Source: an uncultured Poribacteria bacterium | GTDB lineage: Bacteria > Poribacteria > WGA-4E > WGA-3G | NCBI GenBank assembly: GCA_958295855.1 | Contig: OY282383.1 | Location: 1,122,481-1,186,480, forward strand | DNA: 64,000 nucleotides | Reading direction: 5' to 3' | Shown here: piece after piece, positions 8,907 through 16,476 of the stretch | Layout of the letters: each line of letters starts with the position of its first letter | Position numbering within the stretch: the stretch's first letter is position 1 | Notes under the pieces: model-generated | Database searches by the model: none | The model's input: only the letters and a program-made list of their open reading frames with translations | Told to the model about the DNA's origin: nothing | Position numbers and translations under genes: made by a program

Positions 8907-9293
8907 TCACCTAAATAAATGGGTAAATTCACCTGGGTATTCGGTTTCAAGCCAGGTTTCCAACCTGTTTCTTGCCCGATGCCACCGAACCTTGACAGCA
9001 TTCTCTGAGGTACCCAACGTTTGGGCAATCTCTTTCAGCAGTATGTCGGGATCGGCAAGTTTCAACAGGAACACTTCTTTCTCTGATTTAGGGAGCCGCT
9101 GCGCCACACTGCGGACAATTTCTAACTGTTCTGTGGCGATTGCGCGATGATCGGGTTGCTGATGTGCAGGTGCCAGAACAGTATAAGCGGCTCCCGTCTC
9201 CGCCACCCCATCCTTCAGAAACGTCATCAAGAGAGTCGTATATCCCTCAGTTTTCAGGGACCCACGCTTCATGTAGTTCGGCATTTTTACCAC
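8907..9293 (-). pseudogene. Sigma-70 (ECF-type) fragment: region 4 only
   Basis: 128 codons. Residues about 55-115 form a clean sigma-70 region 4 helix-turn-helix (VRSVAQRLPKSEKEVFLLKL, then LKEIAQTLGTSENAVKVRWHRAR), the -35-binding part of ECF sigma factors. Region 2, needed for -10 recognition and core binding, is absent. Upstream DNA (9294-9420) is repeat sequence rather than coding. The gene has probably lost its 5' half to repeat insertion or deletion. A stand-alone region-4 regulator is possible but less likely. A start at ATG 9293 or 9284 has no good SD. Confidence 0.65.
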
Positions 9294-9344
9294 GCGAGGC
9301 TCTTTTCTTCTTGTAGGCGCGGTTTCCTAGAAATCCGCGTCACT

Positions 9345-9690
9345 CCGCGATTTGCGGCATAAGGTATCAACCCCTGCTTGCAGGGGAAACCAATACCACC
9401 CACGCCCATAAGCGACGTGCATTCAGAAATTGATGTTTATGGATAGGCACAAGGCCTACCCCTACAAAAAAGAAATTAATAGCCAGTTACCGAAGATGTT
9501 GAGTAAAAAGGGCACCCAAAATCCGCGTCATTCCGCGTATTCCGCGTAAATCCGCGATTCAGATGAAAAAGGAAGGGTAGGCACAAGGCCTACCCCTACA
9601 AAAAAGAAATGAATCGCAAACTACCAAAAATGCTGAACCGCGAGGGCTCCCCCAAAATCCGCGTACTTCCGCGCCATCCCGTTCTTTGGC
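9345..9690. repeat. Intergenic direct and palindromic repeats
   Basis: Contains a REP variant at 9363-9397. It also holds two copies of a segment of about 35 nt reading TAGGCACAAGGCCTACCCCT and continuing into an A-rich tract (near 9445 and 9578), each followed by an AAAATCCGCG tract. The same 'ccgcgtcattccgcg' style of sequence recurs in the arrays near 56 kb. No gene is seen in 9294-9690. Confidence 0.7.
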
Positions 9691-9758
9691 ATTGCAGCGA
9701 AAAAAACTTGACAAATTGTGCAAAAACAGGCAATATATAAAGAAAGTTATGTCTCTAT

Positions 9759-9787
9759 TTGACAAATGGCAGTTAGAAACGTATAAT
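9759..9787 (+). promoter_or_regulatory. Perfect-consensus sigma-70 promoter
   Basis: TTGACA (9759-9764), exactly 17 nt, TATAAT (9782-9787). It is followed by GAGGAGG (9817-9823) and an ATG at 9836 opening the TnpB C-terminal fragment. This is one of the best promoters in the window, yet it drives only a gene scrap. Confidence 0.75.
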
Positions 9788-9835
9788 ATAAGCAGAGCAA
9801 CAACCTTTTTCAAAATGAGGAGGCTTAAAACAAAA

Positions 9836-10108
9836 ATGGCTGTCCGTCAGATGCTGACGTTGTCTCACTACCAGTTCAAGATGTTTTTGAAGCAGAAGGC
9901 TTTGGAATACGGTGTGGCAGTGATAGATGCGAACGAGGCATATACGTCGAAGACGGTCTCATGGACAGGCGAACTCACCGAGAACCTCGGCGGTGCGAAG
10001 ACGATATCCGATGCAGACGGTCATCGGTGCGACAGGGATTTGAACGGCGCACGCGGCATTTTCATATCGGAAATGTCACGTGCTTTGAGGGTTCTTCCAT
10101 CTGCTTAG
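9836..10108 (+). pseudogene. TnpB/IS605 OrfB C-terminal fragment
   Basis: 90 codons. RQMLTLSHYQFKMFLKQKA, then VAVIDANEAYTSKTVSWTGE, LGGAKTI and DRDLNGARGIF match the end of IS605-type TnpB proteins, including the last RuvC Asp in DRDLNGA. The zinc-ribbon cysteines of classical TnpB are absent, as in a known cysteine-poor TnpB subgroup. The N-terminal two-thirds, with the first two RuvC carboxylates, is gone, so nuclease activity is excluded. The sequence to about 10200 may be the rest of the element's right end. It is clearly a different subfamily from the intact TnpB at 40115. Confidence 0.75.
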
Positions 10109-10204
10109 GCAGGTGCAAACCGAACTGCACAGATGGTTACGCAATAGACGTAACCTCTGCTCTTGTCTGTGTATGTTCAGGTTTAAAGGAACAGATAAGA
10201 GATA

Positions 10205-10726
10205 ATGTTAACCGGTACACAAACTGCACAAAATGTCCTACCCTTGCTGCCCCCTTCTGTACCTGCGGAGCCGAGCGCGCCTGAATCCCATAAGCAAGCT
10301 CCTTTTGTAACACAACGGCCCCCACTCCAGAAAACTGTGAAGGCTGCTCCCTATTCAGAAAGTGACTATCGCTGGCTTGCAGGTGCGCTAGCGTTGCTAA
10401 TTGATATCGGGAATCGGGACGAAGCTCTCAGTTTCAACACAGTGTTGAGGAGCGACTACCGACAACTTTCGCCACTGCTAGAAGAGTTAGTTGACACGGT
10501 AGGTGAAAATGAACATCACCCCGTTGCCTCACTGATGATGCTCGTCGGGTTTCTTGTTGAAAGGTATGAGACCGAGCACGTTCCAAAGTTGTCAGAGCTC
10601 TCTCCAGAATCGGCAGAGGAGGCATCGATTGAAGGGGGCGACGAGTGGGAAATCCTAGAGATAAGGGTTCGGTGCAGTGGCGTAAAATGTAATCAAATCT
10701 ATACAAATGTAATCAAATCTATCTGA
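10205..10726 (+). pseudogene. HigA-like antitoxin gene, 3' end replaced by IS sequence
   Basis: The native part runs to about residue 152. The block LLEELVDTVGENEHHPVASL, continuing to LVERYETEHVP, resembles the N-terminal antidote region of HigA-type antitoxins, in which an ERYE-x-x-H-[VY]-P segment precedes the helix-turn-helix. After EWEILE the reading frame enters the left end of an IS derivative at 10661 and stops at 10726, so any DNA-binding domain is lost. A Pro-rich N-terminus of about 50 residues is atypical. It could instead be an unrelated helical protein. A broken HigB lies at 3502-3874, so the two may be remnants of one or two toxin-antitoxin systems. Confidence 0.45.
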
Positions 10727-11159
10727 AAGAGGTCGTCTTATCTGACAGAGACAGAGGATGGTGAATGGAGCGTGAGTAGCGTTTCCTACACCACGATGCG
10801 AAGTGGCACGCTGAACAGTCCTACCCCCCGTGAAACAGGTATTTACCCTGCAAAGCAGGGCGAATACCACCTGCGGATTAAGAGTTGGCAATGCGAATGC
10901 AGAGCCGACGGTGGAGGTGGCGATAAGACTTACGTGAGACCCCTAGCCAACAACGTCTCACTACAGCATCAGAGACGACACGAACAATCGTTACGACACG
11001 TCGCGGACAGCTTAGCCGAGACGTCAAACGCCTGTGGATGCTATGTAAGCCCTACACTGGTAGGCGATGGCAGATGAAGCAGGAAGTGTGGCAACTGATG
11101 GAAGAACCTGTTAGATTTGAACAGGTTTGACTAGAAATGTATAAGTCCCACAGAGCGGA
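10661..11159 (+). mobile_element. tnpB-less derivative of the IS605/IS1341-type element at 39904
   Basis: The left end (ATAAGGGTTCGGTGCAGTG, then repeated AAATGTAATCAAATCTAT) and the right about 150 nt (AAACGCCTGTGGA..., TGTAAGCCCTAC, GAGGAAGTGTGG-like, CTGATGGAAGAACCT, ATGTATAAGTCCCACAGAGC) match the corresponding ends of the intact element at 39904-41371 at roughly 80% by eye. The transposase gene is replaced by about 250 nt of other sequence, including one REP palindrome. It is a non-autonomous, MITE-like relative that keeps the noncoding 3' region where TnpB guide RNAs are made. Confidence 0.7.
10838..10868. repeat. REP-like palindrome copy
   Basis: GGTATTTACCCTGCAAAGCA followed by GGGCGAATACC, one nucleotide shorter on each C/G arm than the 6033 copy. 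It is inserted inside the IS derivative. Confidence 0.75.
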
Positions 11160-11610
11160 ACTAACTCCAGAAGAGATGCAGCGGCTTGAAGAGGGGTATA
11201 GCCCTGCTGCTATCCTAGAATGGAGCGAAACAGAGGTGGCTGTCCACGCCTTCTTTTCAATCGGCAATATTCTTTCGGAGGGCGGTTGGATAGGAGATGC
11301 CATTTCTGCCTACGATATGGCACTCCGCCTGAAACCAGATTTAGCCGGAGCCTACTACAATCGCGGCACAGCGAAGACGCTGGTTTGCGAATACGATGCT
11401 GCCATTGCTGATTTTGATGAATCGATTCGCCTGAATCCAGAATTTGTAGAAGCCTACTACAATCGCGGCACGGCGAAGTTTGCCCTTAACCAGAGTGAAG
11501 CAGCGGGCCCTGATTTCCGAATCGCGTTAAAATTGGCTGAGCAGCAAGGACGTAATAATATTAAAGTTAACATTGCGCAACGCCTTCAGGAATTCAATGA
11601 CACGGAATAA
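11137..11610 (+). CDS. Small TPR-repeat protein whose start lies in IS-derived sequence
   Basis: 157 residues with two clear tetratricopeptide repeats (AISAYDMALRLKPDLAGAYYN and AIADFDESIRLNPEFVEAYYN, each followed by RGTAK) and a partial third. TPRs mediate protein-protein contacts. The first residues MYKSHRAE are encoded by the right end of the IS derivative (to about 11159); the same peptide start (MYKSHKAE) is seen at the right end of the intact element. The native N-terminus may therefore have been lost and replaced by an IS-supplied start codon. A rho-independent terminator overlaps the 3' end. No partner or export signal is seen. Confidence 0.6.
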   Translation: MYKSHRAELTPEEMQRLEEGYSPAAILEWSETEVAVHAFFSIGNILSEGGWIGDAISAYDMALRLKPDLAGAYYNRGTAKTLVCEYDAAIADFDESIRLNPEFVEAYYNRGTAKFALNQSEAAGPDFRIALKLAEQQGRNNIKVNIAQRLQEFNDTE

Positions 11611-11647
11611 CAGTTTGTAGAAAATTCCCCGTGTCATTCCGTTTTTT
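11596..11647 (+). terminator. Rho-independent terminator of the TPR gene
   Basis: AATGACACGG (11596-11605) pairs with CCGTGTCATT (11629-11638), followed by CCGTTTTTTAG. The left arm overlaps the last codons. Confidence 0.7.
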
Positions 11648-11650
11648 AGG

Positions 11651-11731
11651 CCTGATGAAACGGCAGTCGTATATACATCAGATGTTTCGGGGCATTCGCA
11701 GGTTTATGTTGCGGTGATTCCGTGAGGAGGG
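11651..11731 (+). pseudogene. Duplicated 3' tail of the lyase-like gene
   Basis: This 81-nt stretch repeats the last about 75 nt of the gene ending at 3505 with only a few substitutions, and encodes the same end (PDETAVVYTSDVSGHSQVYV then AVIP and stop). The copy includes the GAGGAGG that now serves as Shine-Dalgarno for the next gene (ATG 11739). It shows that a second lyase-like gene once stood here, or that a segment was copied. Confidence 0.85.
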
Positions 11732-11738
11732 AAACGTA

Positions 11739-13766
11739 ATGAAATTGTTTTATCTGGTATGCTTGTGTTTCTTCATTGCCCTGGGTAGTTGGTGCAATGT
11801 CGCGACAGCGCAGGAAGAAGATATTGTTATGTTAATACCCGATGCTAATTTGGAAAAGGCAGTCCGACAAGCCCTCGGCTTGGCTGATGAGATACCGCTC
11901 ACACAATTGGAGATGGAGAAATTAACGCGATTGGATGCAGGGGATAGCCAAATAAAAGACTTAACCGGCTTGGAGCAGGCAATGAATTTGACCCAGCTTG
12001 GCCTCTATGGCAATGAGATTCGCGACTTGCGCCCAATTGCGAGTCTGATCCATCTAGAGGCATTACATCTCTGGCTCAATCCGATCTCCGACATCTCTCC
12101 GTTAGCAGCCTTAACGCAATTGAAACATCTTGACCTTGGTGGGTGTGAGATTTCGGATGTCACGCCGCTTTCAACCCTAACGCGGTTGAGAACTCTGAAC
12201 CTTCGTTACAATCAGATTGAAGACATCACCCCACTGGCCAATTTAACACTGTCAACTGAATTGAATCTGAGCAACAATCGAATTGTTGATGTCAGTCCGC
12301 TTGCCTCTCTAACACAGTTGGAAAGACTGTGGATTCGGAATAACGCGATTACGGATTACAGTCCGCTTCATGCCCTGGCATTAACACATTTTGAATACGA
12401 TGAAAGTTGTGAGTTACCAGGGATTCCAATTCAAGAACGAATCTTGGGACGACGTTTCCCTTCAGTTTTTGCTGCATGGGGAGGGATAGGTTGGAGTCCT
12501 ATCCTTAATCTTCCTGAAGTGTCTGACCTAGAACACATGACACTTCATGACCTATATTTCTGTTGTCGCTTGTTCGGACTCAATTTCCAAGAGACTCGCC
12601 AGGGAATGAAGGTAGTAGGCCATCTTGAGACAGCTCGGCAGGAACGAGACGCGTTCCTTGCCCTAAATCCAAATATGATTTTTCTCGTTGGAATTTCAAT
12701 GAGAGAAGAGGGGCTAGATGCTTATCCCCCGGACTGGCCCCATTGGATAAGAGACGAAACGGGTAAGCCGATTCCCGCCTATACGAAGATGGTGTACCCA
12801 GACGACCCGTCAAAATGGACAGATGCATTCATGGATTTTACACATCCGGATGTGCAAGAAATGATTATCGCGCAGGCGGTAGCAGTCGCAAAGTGTGGGC
12901 TGTACGATGGAATTTTCTTCGATTGGTGGACAGAAGATGGTCCCATACTTGCCGATTCCGAGGTGGGCTGGGATGTCGGTTACCGGGGAAATGAGGAAGA
13001 ACAGCGCGCCAGAGATAACATCTTAACGGGAATTCGCGAGGCAGTTCGTGAGGATTTCCTCATTCTTGTCAACACCAACCGACGCAAAATCACGCGCACC
13101 GGCTGGGCAATCAACGGCACGTTTATGGAAACCCTCCGAGATTACGCGGGCGGCTACACACACGATGGACTTATTGAGATTGAAAGCACACTACTTTGGG
13201 CAGAGGAAAATCTCCGGGAACCGCGTGTAAATTGCTTGGAAGGTTGGGGCATTAAGGGCGAACCTCCCGATAGTGCAGCGAATCGCAGGTGGATGCGTGT
13301 CTTCACAACAATGAGTCTCACCCACTCTGATGGGTATGTGCTTTATAATGACGGTATCCAGCATGAACACTATTGGTACGATTTCTGGGATGCGCCCCTA
13401 GGACAACCCATCGGAGCCAAGGCACAACTCTATGAAAACCGCGAAGGTCTGTTTATCCGGGAATTCACCAACGGGTGGGCGGTTTATAACCGTAGTGGAG
13501 AACCACAAGCCATCCGCCTACCGGCGCAGGCGACAGGTGTAGAGAGCGGCTTGAGAAACACGATTCATATTCTGCCAGATTTAGACGGTGAAATCTATCT
13601 GAAAAGAACAGGGGACAAATGGGATGTCAACAGCGATGGCGTTGTGAACATTCTGGATTTGGTTGCAGTGGCGAATGGGTTTGGCAAAGATACTCCGGAT
13701 GTGAACGGCGATGGCGTTGTGAATGTTTTGGATTTGGTGCAAGTGGCAAATCAGTTCAGGCAGTAA
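11739..13766 (+). CDS. Secreted LRR protein with hydrolase-like domain and C-terminal dockerin repeats
   Basis: 675 residues. A signal peptide (LFYLVCLCFFIALGSWCNVATA) is followed by internalin-like leucine-rich repeats of 22 residues (residues about 45-220, for example LTQLKHLDLGGCEISDVTPL). Residues about 230-600 form a domain resembling putative TIM-barrel glycoside hydrolases, with GIFFDWW and LVNTNRRK strands, but the catalytic residues cannot be fixed. The last about 50 residues hold two dockerin type I segments (DVNSDGVVNILDLVAVAN and DVNGDGVVNVLDLVQVAN). Dockerins bind Ca2+ and dock to cohesins. The SD GAGGAGG belongs to a duplicated scrap of the lyase gene. It is probably an extracellular carbohydrate-binding or carbohydrate-degrading protein. 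Confidence 0.82.
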   Translation: MKLFYLVCLCFFIALGSWCNVATAQEEDIVMLIPDANLEKAVRQALGLADEIPLTQLEMEKLTRLDAGDSQIKDLTGLEQAMNLTQLGLYGNEIRDLRPIASLIHLEALHLWLNPISDISPLAALTQLKHLDLGGCEISDVTPLSTLTRLRTLNLRYNQIEDITPLANLTLSTELNLSNNRIVDVSPLASLTQLERLWIRNNAITDYSPLHALALTHFEYDESCELPGIPIQERILGRRFPSVFAAWGGIGWSPILNLPEVSDLEHMTLHDLYFCCRLFGLNFQETRQGMKVVGHLETARQERDAFLALNPNMIFLVGISMREEGLDAYPPDWPHWIRDETGKPIPAYTKMVYPDDPSKWTDAFMDFTHPDVQEMIIAQAVAVAKCGLYDGIFFDWWTEDGPILADSEVGWDVGYRGNEEEQRARDNILTGIREAVREDFLILVNTNRRKITRTGWAINGTFMETLRDYAGGYTHDGLIEIESTLLWAEENLREPRVNCLEGWGIKGEPPDSAANRRWMRVFTTMSLTHSDGYVLYNDGIQHEHYWYDFWDAPLGQPIGAKAQLYENREGLFIREFTNGWAVYNRSGEPQAIRLPAQATGVESGLRNTIHILPDLDGEIYLKRTGDKWDVNSDGVVNILDLVAVANGFGKDTPDVNGDGVVNVLDLVQVANQFRQ

Positions 13767-13890
13767 TGTAGGATGTAGGGCAAATCCCTCTGCCTGCCAA
13801 TTGTCACAGCCTGGCGAATACTTCTGTGTTGTAATTGATTGCGAATGCGTGTACAATTTATTTAAAATCGCTGCGCGTAGGAGTAGAATA

Positions 13891-15330
13891 ATGCCGAAAA
13901 TCAAAAACGCAAATCCCACGAATGTACAACTTGAGGTGAAGAATTTTGGGCCGGTGGAGAAAGCAGAGATAGAGCTGCGCCCACTGACGGTGTTTGTCGG
14001 TGAGAGCAACACCGGCAAGACGTATCTCTCCACGCTTATCTATGCATTGCATCGCAGGTTTGAGGGGTTCGCACGATTTCCTTGGTCTCACGACGCTGTG
14101 TCGGAGTTGAGGTTAATAATGCGCGATTCTCAGATTCATCAGGACAAAGAAATTAGTGAAGCACTTAACAGTCTAAGAACGAGTCGGCTGCCATTCAAGT
14201 TTTCAGACTTACCCCAAGGCATGCGCGACAGCTTGCAGGCTAGCCTCAAGGACGATGAGGTTTTCAGTAGCCAACTCAAACGATGTTTCGGTCTTCAATC
14301 CGTTTCAGAGTTGGTACGGTTTACTGGTAGCCCGTGCAATCAAATGAAGATTTCACTGAAGATTAGCGATAACAATCAATCTCTCTGGTCTGTTGATATG
14401 CAGACATCTGAATCAGGTGCCACTGTAAGCGCATCCACCCACGGAGAGCTCGTTATTTGTTCGGAAGCTGCGGAAGGCTCCCAGGAAACACTTAATGTGA
14501 AAGATCTCGAGACACTCCTGCGTTCACACAATCAGAAAACAGCAAAGGCCTATTACCTGCCTGCTACCCGGAGAGGCATCATGCAAAACTATGAGAGGGT
14601 GGCTAAATCCTTTATAGAGAGACCCATTCGTAGCAGTACGGAAGACTTCGCTGAGATTTCTCTATCTTCGGAAATGGAAACGGAGTTGCTGACGCAGATT
14701 AGCCGCTACAAGGAAGGTAACGGCTCTTCAGATCAGTTACCTTATATTGCTAAAGCCCTAGAAGACGATGTACTACGGGGGGAAATAGAAGTCACGCGTG
14801 CAGTTTCGGGAAGGGTATTGAAATTCCTCTATCGTCCGCAGAAGGCAAAACGGGCTCTGCATTTCAATTGTGCTTCATCAATGGTAGCTGAACTCGCGCC
14901 GTTAGTGTTATTCCTGCGCGGTGTCATACGTCCGGGCGATACGCTGATTATTGAAGAACCCGAAGCACATCTACATCCCAGGGACCAAACCAAATTAGCA
15001 ATCACTTTTGCCCGCTTAGTCCGTGCCGGAGTCCGCGTGATTGTCACGACACATAGCGACTGGCTCCTCCAGCAAATCGGAAATTTAATTCGTGAAGGCG
15101 AGGTGATGAAACTGGGAAAAAATCGAACGGAACCGGAGACTTGGTTGACAGAGGGAGAGGTTGGTGCGTGGTGGTTCCGCACCGACAAACCGGTAAAGGA
15201 AATCCAGTTTGACTGCATCGAAGGCATAGAGCCGAAAGACTACTACAACGTTGCTGAGGAACTCTATAATAATGCTGTTGAATTACAACAACATCTCCTG
15301 AATGAGGAAGAATTGGGTGATAATGAGTGA
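13891..15330 (+). CDS. AAA/OLD-like ATPase, first gene of a putative two-gene defence unit
   Basis: 479 residues from ATG 13891 (TAGGAG upstream; the frame extends further back without an SD). The start LEVKNFGPVEKAEIELRPLT is the usual opening of RecF/OLD/SMC-like ATPases. Walker A is GESNTGKT (residues 37-44), Walker B is LIIEEPEAHLHP (about 350) and the H-loop is TTHSDWLL (about 386). No TOPRIM domain is visible, so it is not a complete OLD nuclease or GajA. It overlaps the next gene by 8 nt, implying translational coupling. ATPases of this type act as sensor or motor subunits in several anti-phage systems (AriA, PtuA and GajA are examples). The role here is inferred. Confidence 0.8.
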   Translation: MPKIKNANPTNVQLEVKNFGPVEKAEIELRPLTVFVGESNTGKTYLSTLIYALHRRFEGFARFPWSHDAVSELRLIMRDSQIHQDKEISEALNSLRTSRLPFKFSDLPQGMRDSLQASLKDDEVFSSQLKRCFGLQSVSELVRFTGSPCNQMKISLKISDNNQSLWSVDMQTSESGATVSASTHGELVICSEAAEGSQETLNVKDLETLLRSHNQKTAKAYYLPATRRGIMQNYERVAKSFIERPIRSSTEDFAEISLSSEMETELLTQISRYKEGNGSSDQLPYIAKALEDDVLRGEIEVTRAVSGRVLKFLYRPQKAKRALHFNCASSMVAELAPLVLFLRGVIRPGDTLIIEEPEAHLHPRDQTKLAITFARLVRAGVRVIVTTHSDWLLQQIGNLIREGEVMKLGKNRTEPETWLTEGEVGAWWFRTDKPVKEIQFDCIEGIEPKDYYNVAEELYNNAVELQQHLLNEEELGDNE

Positions 15331-15814
15331 CGTTCTCAGCGAAATCCGCAAGCGGGTTGGCGAGGAAAACCTTATTAACTCGTGTAGCGGCCGTGGATGT
15401 CGTGTAGACATGACTGGTGTTCCACCCGAGCGGATTGTGGTAGACGTAGATACGGCGTTCCCAGCACACCGAAGCACAGGTAAACGATGCGACCGGATTC
15501 TATTTTACGAGGACGCTGCCAAAAATAGACTGGTTGTGGTTTTAATTGAACTCAAGAGCGGCACCTTTAAAGCAACAAATGTATTTGAACAGCTGCAAGA
15601 GAGTATAGATTTCCTCTTAGACTTCGTGCCACAGTCCGCCGAAATTACTTGTATCCCTGTTCTGTTCCACGGTAAGGGGATTTCCAAACTACAACTCAAA
15701 GATATCAACAAGACTCCAGTACGTTTCCGGAACCAAAAATTTCCTATTCGGTTAAATAAATGTGGGGCACCGAAGAATCTAGCGAATGTGCTATCTCGAT
15801 CCGGTAACCTCTGA
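15323..15814 (+). CDS. Small PD-(D/E)XK-like protein coupled to the ATPase
   Basis: 163 residues from ATG 15323, overlapping the ATPase stop. The sequence shows an N-terminal Cys-containing motif (SCSGRGCRVDMTGVP), a VVDVDTAFPAHR strand, then CDRILFYED (D57) and VVVLIELKSG (E76, K78). An Asp followed about 19 residues later by ExK on a hydrophobic strand is the core of PD-(D/E)XK nucleases. Next comes FEQLQESIDFL, a helix common after such cores. I do not recognise a named family. The inferred role is a nuclease effector controlled by the upstream ATPase. A non-catalytic fold of the same class cannot be excluded. Confidence 0.65.
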   Translation: MSDVLSEIRKRVGEENLINSCSGRGCRVDMTGVPPERIVVDVDTAFPAHRSTGKRCDRILFYEDAAKNRLVVVLIELKSGTFKATNVFEQLQESIDFLLDFVPQSAEITCIPVLFHGKGISKLQLKDINKTPVRFRNQKFPIRLNKCGAPKNLANVLSRSGNL

Positions 15815-15835
15815 GCACAACTGACCAAGTCTCCG

Positions 15836-16474
15836 TTACGGAAGTTCCGAGACAATCTCCTTAAGCGAGCCTTCTTGTTGTGCAAGGGTTTTGAGTTCGG
15901 GGTTGAGTGTTACTGCTTGCGTGAGCGAGTTTACCGATTTTTGGCGTTCATCCTCCAGCGCGTAAGCACACGCAAGATTGTAGTGGAGCGGGGCAACCTT
16001 CGGAAAGGTTTGCAGGGCACGTAGACATGTTTCACGGGCATCGGCAGGTAAGTTCTGCCGGAGATAGGCGGTTGTGAGATTGATATAGCCTTCTGCGACA
16101 TCCGGTGCCATTTCAATCACTTTTTTAAAGTTCGTCACGGCGGGCGCGTATTGTTCGGCATGCAGATAGGCTTGCCCAAGGTTGTTGTAAGCCGAAGGCT
16201 CTTTCGTGAAGAAAAGGGTGCGTTTTTTGTTTTTGATTGCCGTCTGATACGCTGCAATCGCTTGTTCTGCATCCCCGTTGCGCATCAGGAAAGTTGCCTT
16301 CCGATAGTGGTCGTTGAACTGGGTTTGGTGGTGCCAGATCCAGAGAAACAGGACTGTCACCGCGAGACAAAACGTCATACAAACGATTCCAAAAACTTTA
16401 TGTCTATGAGCGTGTTCCGCATCGCGATTCGCTGTAGAAGCGTGTTCTTGGACTTGATTCTTGTTGGAGGTCAT
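15836..16474 (-). CDS. Membrane-anchored TPR protein
   Basis: 212 residues. A His-rich cytoplasmic N-terminus is followed by one transmembrane helix (VFGIVCMTFCLAVTVLFLWIW, residues about 27-47) and four TPR-like units (AIAAYQTAIKNK, AVTNFKKVIEMAPDVAEGYIN, ARETCLRALQTFPKVAPLHYN, SVNSLTQAVTLNPEL). It is an envelope scaffold for protein interactions, with partners unknown. It is divergent from the Gfo/Idh/MocA gene, with only 2 nt between the start codons, so their promoters must overlap the opposing coding regions. Confidence 0.8.
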   Translation of the reverse strand: MTSNKNQVQEHASTANRDAEHAHRHKVFGIVCMTFCLAVTVLFLWIWHHQTQFNDHYRKATFLMRNGDAEQAIAAYQTAIKNKKRTLFFTKEPSAYNNLGQAYLHAEQYAPAVTNFKKVIEMAPDVAEGYINLTTAYLRQNLPADARETCLRALQTFPKVAPLHYNLACAYALEDERQKSVNSLTQAVTLNPELKTLAQQEGSLKEIVSELP

Positions 16475-16476
16475 AA

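Noticed and set aside
9559..9813. 84-codon minus-strand frame
   Set aside because: Built from the intergenic direct repeats and the reverse of the promoter region; no start signal.
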